From contig NZ_JADNYM010000001.1 in NCBI RefSeq assembly GCF_015708085.1, positions 186,001 to 250,000 on the forward strand: a DNA stretch of 64,000 nucleotides, given 5' to 3'. This document shows positions 1 through 8,610 of the stretch, in pieces (position 1 is the first letter of the stretch; every line of letters begins with the position of its first letter). The notes below the pieces were generated by a model. That model worked only from the letters and a program-made list of their open reading frames with translations, ran no database searches and had not been told where the DNA came from. The translations under genes and the position numbers were made by a program. The DNA is from Arthrobacter terrae (lineage in GTDB: Bacteria > Actinomycetota > Actinomycetes > Actinomycetales > Micrococcaceae).

Positions 1-779
1 TACCAAAGGGCGGCGACAATCAACAGCGGAATGGTCTGATACGTCCGTGAGTAAATCAACGATGCAGAGGTCAGCAGTTCCGAATATCCGATGACCAAAA
101 CCAACGACGTCTGCTTGAGCATGCCAATGGTTTCGTTCCCCGTCGGCGGAATGATAATCCGCATTGCCTGCGGAAGAACTACCCGCCGCATGGTCTGCAG
201 CCTCGTCATACCAATGGATTTGGCGGCTTCTGTCTGTCCTGGTGTCACCGATGAAATACCCGAGCGCACAATCTCGGACATGTACGCGGCCTCGTTGAGC
301 CCCAGCCCCAGCATCGCGGCCATAAACGGTGTGATCAGGCTGTTGGTGTCGAAGGAAAACAGTTCCGGGCCCAGCGGCACGCCCAAGGCGATCCGCGGAA
401 CGAGTGCCGAGAGAAAGAACCAGAAGAGAAGCTGGACCAACAGCGGAGTACCGCGGAAGAACCAGGCGTAAAACCATGCCGCCTTGGATACGATGAAATT
501 GTCGGACAAACGGCCGACGGCGACCACGATGCCCAAGACGATGCCGATGATCATCGCGAGTACCGTCAAAATCAACGTATTCAGCACCCCCATCAGAATG
601 GGATCAGCGAAAAGGTACTTGCCGACGACGTCCCATTGGAAGCGTTCATTGGTTGCCATTGCGTACAGCAGGAGCGCTACAAGCACCAGCACCACTGTCG
701 CGGTGATCCACCGTCCGGTGTGCCGCGACGGGACGACCTGCGCGGGTTCGGCCTCCTCCATTGTCAGGACGGCACTCAT
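1..779 (-). CDS. Amino-acid ABC transporter permease (partial, C-terminus outside window)
   Basis: Inner-membrane permease of a polar amino-acid uptake ABC system (His/Glu/Gln/Arg/opine type). Translating the minus strand from the ATG at 779 gives a short cytoplasmic N-terminus, a first membrane segment (VVLVLVALLLYAM), then the family pattern FRGTPLLVQL and the EAA loop (EAAKSIGMTRLQTMRRVVLP) that docks the ATPase. The frame is open to base 1, so about 259 residues are seen and the C-terminus plus any ATPase gene lie outside. Its ATG overlaps the stop of the binding-protein gene by four bases (ATGA), so the two are translationally coupled. Substrate cannot be told from sequence alone. Confidence 0.9.
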   Translation of the reverse strand, partial: MSAVLTMEEAEPAQVVPSRHTGRWITATVVLVLVALLLYAMATNERFQWDVVGKYLFADPILMGVLNTLILTVLAMIIGIVLGIVVAVGRLSDNFIVSKAAWFYAWFFRGTPLLVQLLFWFFLSALVPRIALGVPLGPELFSFDTNSLITPFMAAMLGLGLNEAAYMSEIVRSGISSVTPGQTEAAKSIGMTRLQTMRRVVLPQAMRIIIPPTGNETIGMLKQTSLVLVIGYSELLTSASLIYSRTYQTIPLLIVAALW

Positions 780-1678
780 TTTGTCCCGCCGTTAATGGGG
801 AACTCCGTGACGGCGCCCTGTTCCTGGCCGTACTTTTTCAGAATCTCCCCGTAGGTGTTATCCGCAGCTATTTCCTGCATGCCCTTTTGCACGGCCTTCT
901 GCAGCTCGGTGCTGCCCTTCGGGAACACTATGCCGAACGGGCCGGACATATACGGGCTCAGCATTTCAAGCTTTCCGCCCGAATCCTTGGCCACGGAGGA
1001 GCCGGACGTTGAGTCAAGCAGGACCACATCGACCCGTCCGGTCGTCAGGGCAAGGATCGTCTGATTCTGACCGGGGAAGATCGTGACATCGACGGCCGGC
1101 TTGCCTTCCGCTTCGCACGCCTTCGTTTGGGCGTCCGCATCCTCGGTTTCGGTGGTTCCCTTAACTATGCCGACTTTCAATCCACAGGTATCAGCCAGCG
1201 TGGCAACCTTTTTGGGGTTCTCAACGGTCCGCAGGATGCCGGCACCGGCCTTGAAGTAGTCGACGAAATCGACTTCTTTCTGCCGCTCCAAGGTGTCGGA
1301 CATCGCCGACATCGCCATGTCGTAGCGCGCGGATGCTAGACCGGGGATGATCGCGTCGAACGAAATATTATTGAACTTGATGGAAATTCCGAGCTTCTTC
1401 TCCAAGGCATCGGCAATTTCACGGTCGATGCCGATCACGGTCTTGCCGTCGGCATCGAAGGTTTCAAACGGCGGATATTCCACATTGCTCGCTATGTTCA
1501 GCGTGCCGCTTGACTGGATCGCAGCGGGCAGCAGGCTGTGCAGCGGTGCGGCGGTGCCGGCATTTCCGCTTTGGGCAGCAGACGAGCCCCCGCCACATCC
1601 GGCCAGCGAGAAGGCCAGGGGAAGCGCTACGAGTCCCGCCGTGATGGCGGCTTTTTTACTGCGGATGGACCGTGACAT
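776..1678 (-). CDS. Amino-acid ABC transporter substrate-binding lipoprotein
   Basis: Extracytoplasmic solute-binding protein (family 3) that captures an amino acid and delivers it to the adjacent permease. The N-terminus has basic residues, a hydrophobic stretch and a lipobox ending in SLAGCGGGSS, so it should be lipid-anchored. Two-lobe features include YPPFETFDADGKTVIGIDRE and FDAIIPGLASARYDMAMS. I start it at 1678 (MSRSIRSKK) because a GGAG lies five bases upstream; the frame is open further, and an alternative ATG at 1693 would add five residues. About 300 residues, normal for the family. First gene of the visible operon, divergent from the IclR gene. Confidence 0.92.
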   Translation of the reverse strand: MSRSIRSKKAAITAGLVALPLAFSLAGCGGGSSAAQSGNAGTAAPLHSLLPAAIQSSGTLNIASNVEYPPFETFDADGKTVIGIDREIADALEKKLGISIKFNNISFDAIIPGLASARYDMAMSAMSDTLERQKEVDFVDYFKAGAGILRTVENPKKVATLADTCGLKVGIVKGTTETEDADAQTKACEAEGKPAVDVTIFPGQNQTILALTTGRVDVVLLDSTSGSSVAKDSGGKLEMLSPYMSGPFGIVFPKGSTELQKAVQKGMQEIAADNTYGEILKKYGQEQGAVTEFPINGGTK

Positions 1679-1809
1679 GAGATCTCCATTCATAATGTCA
1701 ACTGCGTTCACGGGCGGACACCACGTGGCCGGTGCTGCAATGGCCGACGCCCAACACGTTTTGTGCCGAATATCACAGTCGCTGCTCCTGACGAGCATAT
1801 GAACCTATA

Positions 1810-1893
1810 TCGGCGCCGACAATGAGCGTTTTTCAGCCACTGAGAATGTTAAGGTCGCAGCTGCCCTCCATCCGCGGCCTTGCAGGCAGCTGC
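1810..1893. promoter_or_regulatory. Divergent control region between binding-protein gene and IclR gene
   Basis: The 320-base gap between the two divergent starts holds a perfect 10-base palindrome (TCGGCGCCGA, 1810-1819) and a 9-base inverted repeat, GCAGCTGCC at 1857-1865 and GGCAGCTGC at 1885-1893. Because GCAGCTGC is itself palindromic, the second element can also be read as two copies of one site 28 bases apart. Either could be an IclR operator; the assignment is inference from position and symmetry. Confidence 0.3.
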
Positions 1894-1998
1894 AAATACA
1901 CGGCGAACCCCGCCATTGCAGGCGCGGTTGCTGTCCGCGGCAGCCCGCTGCCCCGGCTGATGCGTCGAATCCTTGACGACGTCCCTTAGTATTTGAGA

Positions 1999-2769
1999 AT
2001 GACGAGCATTTTGCCGGAGGGACAGTCCTCGTTCGAACGCGGGCTGGCGGTCATGATGTGCATCGCCGCCCGCGGCGAAGTGAACATCGTCGACATCGCC
2101 GAGGAGGTCGGCGTCCCGGCCAGCACCGTTTACCGATACGTCAAAACGCTGCGCGGACTGTCCCTGATCGAAGAACACCGCGGCTCTTACACCCCCGGCT
2201 GGCGGCTGCTCGAGCTGTCAGGGCAGCACCTCACACATACCCGGTTGGCCGAACTCGGCGTCAGCGTGCTGGAATCCATAGTGGAAGGCACCGCCGAAAC
2301 AGCTGTCTTGACCGTCCGCTCCGGGCTGAACGCGATCTGCCTGCGCCAGGTGGTCTCCCCCAACCCGCTGAGGTATGCCTTTGAAATCAATCAACTATTG
2401 CCTCTCCATGCCGGTGCAGGCCAACGGGTTCTTCTGGCACATGCTCCCGATTCGGTCATCGCGAAGGTCCTGGCCGACAGACTGGCACGATTTACGGATA
2501 AGACGCTGACCCGGCAGGACCTGATTCAACAGCTCACGCACATCCGCCAGTCGGGCCAGGCAGTCTCACATGGAGAACTTAATCCAGGTGCCGTCGCGAT
2601 TTCGCGACCGGTCTTTTCCGGCGGGGAGATCATCTGCTCGCTGACCGTTGCAGGCCCGCAGACCCGCTGCAGCAGCAACGCCTGGGCTCACCAGGCCTCC
2701 CAGGCACTGCGCACGGCCGCAACACAACTGGCCAACGCCGTGGAACTGCCGCGGGGAAAGGCCTCATGA
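1999..2769 (+). CDS. IclR family transcriptional regulator
   Basis: DNA-binding regulator of about 256 residues. Residues about 10-65 form the winged helix-turn-helix (FERGLAVMMCIAARGEVNIV, then a recognition helix VPASTVYRYVKTL). The rest matches the effector-binding IclR domain (LTVRSGLNAICLRQV, LPLHAGAGQRVLLAH, SGQAVSHGELNPGAVAISRP). I prefer the ATG at 1999; a TTG at 1993 is the only nearby alternative and no strong ribosome site is visible. It is divergent from the amino-acid ABC genes and its stop overlaps the stop of the convergent GH20 gene through a TCATGA. It may control the transporter, the glycan genes or both. Confidence 0.9.
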   Translation: MTSILPEGQSSFERGLAVMMCIAARGEVNIVDIAEEVGVPASTVYRYVKTLRGLSLIEEHRGSYTPGWRLLELSGQHLTHTRLAELGVSVLESIVEGTAETAVLTVRSGLNAICLRQVVSPNPLRYAFEINQLLPLHAGAGQRVLLAHAPDSVIAKVLADRLARFTDKTLTRQDLIQQLTHIRQSGQAVSHGELNPGAVAISRPVFSGGEIICSLTVAGPQTRCSSNAWAHQASQALRTAATQLANAVELPRGKAS

Positions 2770-4311
2770 CGCCACGGTCGCTGCGGGCTCCCGCAGATTC
2801 GTCGCGGCATTCACCAGCGCCGGGGAAGTACCTATAGCGGCGATAATTCCCGTGAACTCTCGATAGCTGCCGACGACCATTGGCGAACCCCACATCTGCT
2901 GCGCAAATGAGCTCTGCCAAGGGAGGAACCCGGACGCCACCTGGGCCTGCGTGAGCGCGTTCGGCACGTCCGCCCAGATGGACAGGTGTGCGCCAAGCAA
3001 CGGCTTTTCGTCGGGCAGATCGTAATTTCCCCCGTCGCCGGCTACACCCATAAAACGGCGCGGATGCCAGCGCTCATAGATGCCCTCGGGACACTTATTG
3101 AGGCCGGCGCCTACGCCCTCTCCGGTCAGGATGAAGTAGAGGTAGTCGCCATTGGCATTGACGACAGGGTATCCCGCGTCCGCAAGGACTCCGGCGTTGG
3201 GTTTGGACCTGTTCCAACGAACCCAGCCCTCCACCTCTGTGGACTTGTCCAACTCAAGCACGCCTTCCTCCGGGTAGATATCATCGTTCCAGACCTTGGC
3301 GGTTTTGTTCCTGCTTTTCAGCAGAACAATCAGTTCATTCAAATAGTGCTTGTACCCGTCGAAGATGGTGGCGCCCCGACCGGCCACGCTTGCCGCATAT
3401 TCAACCAGGTGAGGTGCCGTGTCAGCGTTCACAACGTCAGCCGAACCGGTCTGCCACGGTGCGGGGAAGAATTCGTCACCGCCCAGATGGAAGTACTTGC
3501 CCGGGAAAACGTCAGCCATCTCTTCGACAAGCTCCTTAACGAACCCGCGGACGGCCGGGATGGAATAATCCATATGACTGTCCAGAACCCCGCCGTTCCG
3601 AAGCTTTAAACGCCATTCCGGGTGGGTCTTGAGAATGTGATCCAAATGCGCAGGAGTATCAATATCCGGGATTACCTCCACATGGTAGCGCTTGGCAACC
3701 TTCAGGATTTTTCTGACTTCATCCAGTGAAAGGTGCTGCTTTGAGACAATTTCGGGATGTTTCCGGGACTCAACGCGAAACCCTTGGCTGTCGCTTAGGT
3801 GGAGCTGGAGCACATTGAGCTTACGGTAGGACATGTCACAAATAAGCCGTTCGATCCACCCCGACGTGTAATGTTTCCTGGCAATGTCCAGCATCACGCC
3901 ACGCTGTTTGTAGGCTGGCCAGTCCAGCACCGTACCGGTAAATTTCCCATGTATCTTCAGGGCCTGCAGCAGCGTCCTCGATGCGTAAAAGGCTCCGGCA
4001 CCGTCGCTGGCCAGAATTTTAAGACCGTCGGAAACGCCCATTCGATACGCTTCAGCTTTGGCGCTGCTGGACACCACGCCAATGCTGAGATAAATATCGT
4101 TCTCACCAACTGGACCGCCCAGCACCGTCGTTGGAATGGTGTCCATATATCCCTCTGAGGGAAGCTCATTGGCAAGCGTCGTTGCCTCGCTTCCCAATTC
4201 CGCGGCCCAGACGGGATCCACCACTACTTTGGTGCCTTCCGTCGGTGCCCAACTTACTCCGCACGCCGAAAGAGATTGCACGCTGGGGATCAACATCCTC
4301 ATTGCGGGCAT
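2764..4311 (-). CDS. Beta-N-acetylhexosaminidase, GH20
   Basis: Glycoside hydrolase family 20 enzyme that removes terminal beta-linked GlcNAc or GalNAc. A GH20b-like N-terminal domain (IPSVQSLSACGVSWAPTEGT onward) precedes the TIM barrel, which starts at RGVMLDIARKHY and carries the signature HLGGDEF, where the Asp-Glu pair polarises the acetamido group and donates the proton. No convincing signal peptide is seen. The frame opens at 4386, but the first 25 residues look non-native; ATGs at 4311, 4302 and 4296 are the likely starts and 4311 has an AGAAG about eleven bases upstream. It lies downstream of and co-directional with the broken GH85 gene. Confidence 0.88.
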   Translation of the reverse strand: MPAMRMLIPSVQSLSACGVSWAPTEGTKVVVDPVWAAELGSEATTLANELPSEGYMDTIPTTVLGGPVGENDIYLSIGVVSSSAKAEAYRMGVSDGLKILASDGAGAFYASRTLLQALKIHGKFTGTVLDWPAYKQRGVMLDIARKHYTSGWIERLICDMSYRKLNVLQLHLSDSQGFRVESRKHPEIVSKQHLSLDEVRKILKVAKRYHVEVIPDIDTPAHLDHILKTHPEWRLKLRNGGVLDSHMDYSIPAVRGFVKELVEEMADVFPGKYFHLGGDEFFPAPWQTGSADVVNADTAPHLVEYAASVAGRGATIFDGYKHYLNELIVLLKSRNKTAKVWNDDIYPEEGVLELDKSTEVEGWVRWNRSKPNAGVLADAGYPVVNANGDYLYFILTGEGVGAGLNKCPEGIYERWHPRRFMGVAGDGGNYDLPDEKPLLGAHLSIWADVPNALTQAQVASGFLPWQSSFAQQMWGSPMVVGSYREFTGIIAAIGTSPALVNAATNLREPAATVAS

Positions 4312-4430
4312 TTCGCCGGCACTTCTTTCTGCCAATGACCGCCCGGCAGGGACGAGGGCTGCGGATCCATGCTGGCTTTGTCGCAAAAAGGAGTACTCCT
4401 GACGGTGATGACTTCAATACCATATGTATT

Positions 4431-6325
4431 TCAGGAATGCTGGCGCAGCCGAGGAAAGGGCGCAGCGGCAGCCACCGCGGCCGTGCCACGTGAGCCGTCC
4501 ACGGAGATTGGAACCAGCTCAAACCAGAGCTGGCCGTTGGCCGGCACCGGCACGCCGCCGGCGTAGAACACATCGCGGTGCACCCTTCCCAGCCAGTTCC
4601 GCTCGCCCCCGGGCCCTGCGGTGAAAACATCGTGGGTGTATGCGTCGGCAGAAAGCTGCCAGGCGAGATACACGCCGGCTACCTCGCTTGCCCGCTCGAC
4701 GCGCTGCACAGTGAATCCGCGCGGCTTCCCGGGCTGCTGTCGGCGGTTCGACGCGAGCGCAACTGCCCCAGCCGGAAATCCAGTCCACCGTCCTTCCCCG
4801 CGCTGAAGCGGAGGCTGACCCTGGCCAGCTGCCTCTTATTGAACCGACTGACATTGCTTTCGGCGGTGCTCCAGCCGCCATCAGCGGATGGGGGCTGCCC
4901 TTTGCCGTGCAGCGGGAGCCAGACCGGCGCATTGGGCGCGTCCTTGAAGGTGAGTCCAAGCTCTGCGGCGGCAGTGTCGGGAAATCCGAGCAACCGCAGC
5001 GACGCTCTGGTCCCGGGTGGAACCGGCAGATCCGTCTTGAACAGGTGCACCGTGACCGACTGGCCTTCCGCCGCCTGGCCCGTGACATGCAAACTGTGCC
5101 CGCCCTCCCATGCCACGCTCTAGTCAAGGACAAACGCAGAGGTTGCCCCGCCAGCGTGCTCGGTCCAGTACTGCCAGGTTGGCGCCACTTCCGCAATGCC
5201 TGCGTTGTTCCACGCTTTCGAGCCGACAGTTTCACCTGCCACTGCTAAGTGCGTGCCGACACCGATATTGAAGTTAGTCACCAGCGGCAGGGCGGATATG
5301 GCAGACTTTTCCACGATCGAGTGGGCCACCCCGTCCCACACCTTGTAGTTCAGCACATCCGTCCGGTATGGCGGCTTCCGGGCCTGGGCGCGCCCGCTTT
5401 GGGAGGGGTCCCCGGCCGGCCCCGACCAGAATTTCCGCTCCAGGTCCCGGTACTGCGCCCGGCCACCGGCAGTAGCCGTGATTCCCTCCTTCGCGGCATC
5501 TGCCCAAATCTGGTTCTCCACGAAAAGCGCCCAGCTGACCGGGGCGGCGTGCCCCGGGCTGGCAACCGAGCCGAAGTCCTCCGCCGGGTTGAAGCCGCCC
5601 TGCTGGCATTCGGTGGAGGCGACGGCTGCTTTCCGTGGGTCGAAGCCGCGTCCGGCCACGGTGGCTGCGCTGCCGGATAGATCCTTGTCCGCGTACGGCC
5701 AGCCGTAATTGATGAAGATCGAGTCAGCCACGGGATCGGACACTGTACCCAGTGATCCCACGTTGCGTTCGTTGATTTCGTTCTGATAATCAAGCTCTCC
5801 GCTGCCGGGCAGATCCGCGTCGTAGTACTGCAGGTACAGGTCCGCGTCCAGGGACTTCATGTAGCGGAACATCGCAAAGAGTGCCTTGATCTGTGCCGGG
5901 CTGACGGCGTCTTCCTGGTTGATGAAGTATCCGTCAAAGCCGAAGTACTGTTTGATCCCCACCAGCTTTCTACCCACCGGGAACGATCCGTCCGGGTCAC
6001 GCTGAACGAAGTTTTCGAACCTGTCCGGCCGTAGCCAGAAACAGCCGCCCAGGGTGCGTGCCCCGTTTTTATGGGCGGCTTCCGTCCAGCCCGGGTTTGG
6101 AATATCGACGACGCCGTACGTACGAACCGGGGCGTCCGGATTCCGGACCACGTCAGCGGGGACCGATGCCACGAGCTGGCCGTGCCAGCTGCCGTAGATG
6201 TCAATGTACGGCCAGAACCGCTGCGTGTAGACCTGGGCTTCATCCCCGATCGGACGCACCCGTCCCTCGTAAATATCCCCCGCGCAGTCGGGCGCCAGGG
6301 ACACCAGTTCGGTCCGCGGGTCCAG
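4431..6325 (-). pseudogene. Endo-beta-N-acetylglucosaminidase, GH85 (5'-truncated, with internal stop and frameshift)
   Basis: GH85 enzymes cut the GlcNAc-beta-1,4-GlcNAc core of N-glycans. The barrel is clear: FWPYIDIYGSWHG, then GFDGYFINQED with the catalytic Asn and Glu, then SIFINYGWPYADKDL. Three lesions are visible. The 5' end is missing: the frame runs into a TAG at 6338-6340 and homology stops near FILLDPR, with no start codon or signal peptide. An in-frame TAG at 5120-5122 interrupts SAFVLD-SVAWEGG. Near 4750 the frame shifts by one base, after which the C-terminal domain continues (GFTVQRVERASEVAGVYLAW) to the stop at 4431. If the coordinates are right the gene cannot make a full product; base-level sequencing error at the two internal sites is the main alternative. 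Confidence 0.85.
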
Positions 6326-6328
6326 CAG
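6314..6328. other. Head-to-head gene junction (probable deletion breakpoint)
   Basis: Within these bases the antisense reading is the first recognisable GH85 sequence (ILLDPR) and the sense reading is the start of recognisable GH38 sequence (VQQYEWLK). Both genes normally have their own start codon and several dozen (GH85) to several hundred (GH38) more N-terminal residues. A single loss of the shared intergenic region plus both 5' ends explains the arrangement. The CAGCAG at 6323-6328 is read by both remnants and could be junction microhomology. Confidence 0.65.
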
Positions 6329-8610
6329 TATGAATGGCTAAAGGAGCAGCGGCCGGAGGTTTTTGCCCGGGTCAAAGATGCGGTGACCAGTTCATCCCGG
6401 TGGGCGGCATGTGGCTTGAATCGGACACCAATATGGTCGGATCGGAGGCCATGGCGCGTCAGTTCCTCTACGGGCAGCGGTTTTTCCGGGAGAACTTCGG
6501 GATCCAGTGCCAGGAGGTCTGGCTGCCGGATTCTTTCGGCTATTCAGCCGCCCTGCCGCAGATCGTCAAACCGGCAGGAGCCAAGTGGTTCCTGACCCAG
6601 AAAATCTCCTGGAACCAGGTCAATAAGTTTCCGCATCACACGTTCAATTGGGAGGGCATCGACGGCACCCGCGTCTTCACGCACTTCCCCCCGGTAGACA
6701 CCTACAACTCGGATCTCTCCGGCGCCCAGCTAGCCCACGCCGTGGAGAATTTTCGCGACAAGGGCGCGGCCAATAACTCCCTGGTGCCGTTCGGGTGGGG
6801 CGACGGCGGCGGCGGCCCGACGCGCGAAATGATCGCCTGGGCGCAGCGCACGGAAAACCTGGAGGGCTCACCGCAGGTGAGCATCCGCACCCCCAAAGAA
6901 TTCTTCACCGCGGCCGAGGCCGAATACACGAATCCACCGGTCTGGAAGGGCGAGCTGTACCTTGAGCTGCACCGCGGCACCTTCACCTCGCAGGCACTGA
7001 CCAAACAAGGCAACCGCCGCAATGAGCACCTGCTGCGCGAAGCCGAGCTGTGGGCGGCGACCGCCGCCGCACGAGGTGCGTTCGACTACCCCTACGATGA
7101 GCTGGACAGGTTGTGGAAGATGGTGCTGCTGTTGCAGTTCCATGACATTCTTCCCGGTACATCGATCGCGTGGGTGCACCGCGAAGCGCCCGGGCAGCAC
7201 GCGGAAATCAGCAACGCACTCAACGGCATTATCGCTGCCGCGCAGGCCGCCCTGGCTGCGCCTGCCCGGGCGTTGGTCGGTGTTGCGGCCGCCGGGCCCG
7301 GCATGGGCTCCGCGGATTACCTCGCGGCTGGAAACCTTCGGGGCGCTGGAGGCATTCGCGCCGCTGAAGGCATTCGCGCCGCTGCCCCGGGATCCCGCTA
7401 CTGGCAGGAGGACGACGCCGTCTCCCCCGTGATCTTCAACGGCTCACCGTTCCCGCGCCGTGGCGTCCCTGCACTCTCTGCAGGCATCCCAACGGCTGCC
7501 GTATCCGCCGTCGAAATCAATAAGACCGGCGGCGCCCTGTCAGTACAAAGCTCCCGGCTGCGGGTACTTTTTGGCGCCGACGGAGTCATCTCATCCATCC
7601 TGGACCGGCAAGCCAACCGCGAAGGCATCCCCACCGGGCGCAGCGCCAACCTGCTGCAGCTGCATGTTGACTTCCCCAATATGTGGGATGCCTGGGACAT
7701 TGACGAGTTTTACAAGAACACCGTCACTGACCTGCGTGATGTGGACTCGATCGACGCCGTCACGGATGACGGCGGCTCGGCCATCGTCACCATCCGCCGG
7801 TCCTTCGGCGCGTCCAGCGTTTGCCAGACCATCACCATCGCCCCCGATTCGGGCCGTATCCTGGTGCACAATGATATTGACTGGCATGAACAGGAGAAGC
7901 TACTGAAAGCGGCCTTCAGCATCGACGTGCATACTGACCACGCCGCGTTTGAGACGCAGTACGGGCACGTGGTGCGGGCCACCCATGAAAACACCTCCTG
8001 GGACAGCGCCCGCTTCGAGGTCTGCGCACACCGCTGGGTCCATGTTGGCGAGCCGGGCCACGGTGCCGCGCTGGTGAACGATTCTACATACGGCCACGAC
8101 GTGTCCAGGCCTTTAAGTGCCGACGGCGGCAGCTACAGCACTGTGCGGCTCTCTCTGCTGCGCGGGCCTAAGTTCCCTGACCCGCACACGGACCAGGGCA
8201 GGCACCAGCTCAGCTACGCACTGGTGGTGGGTGCGGATATCGCCGCCGCCGTCGAGGCCGGCTATGACCTGAATTTGCCCGAGCGCGCTTCGACCGGCAT
8301 TCCGGCGGAGCCGCTGGTGCTGCTGGACTCCGGCGCAGCGCTGATTGAAGCAGTCAAGTTGGCGGACGACCGCAGCTCAGACATCATTGTCCGGATCTAT
8401 GAACCGCTTGGCGCCCGGGCTCGAGTGACGCTGAAGCCGTCGTTCCTACTGGACTCAGTGACGGAGGTGAACCTGCTGGAGCAGGACGTCCCGGACCGCG
8501 GCGCGGTCACCGGCTCCGGCCCGGACGGGGTGCAGCTATCCCTGCGTCCGTTCCAGATCCTGACCCTGCGCCTGCGGCAGGGGCAGGGGCAGGGGCAGGG
8601 GCAGGTATGA
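6320..8610 (+). pseudogene. Alpha-mannosidase, GH38 (N-terminal third missing, frameshifted)
   Basis: GH38 removes alpha-linked mannose from N-glycans. Recognisable sequence begins at about 6323 (QQYEWLKEQRPEVFARVKDA), shifts frame near 6390 and continues in a long open frame from QFIPVGGMWLESDTN. The nucleophile segment WLPDSFGYSAALPQI is present, followed by the alpha-mannosidase middle and C-terminal beta domains. The N-terminal part of the catalytic barrel, which carries the zinc-binding HxD motif, is absent. Intact relatives are about 1,000 residues; about 760 remain. Two small repeats lie inside: an 18-base unit twice at 7351-7386 and GGGGCA-type hexamers at 8577-8606 that give a QGQGQGQGQ tail. 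The stop overlaps the next start (ATGA). Confidence 0.85.

Noticed and set aside
7351-7386. 18-base tandem repeat in the GH38 remnant as a mobile-element footprint
   Set aside because: It is a simple in-frame duplication giving GIRAA twice, more likely slippage than an insertion scar.
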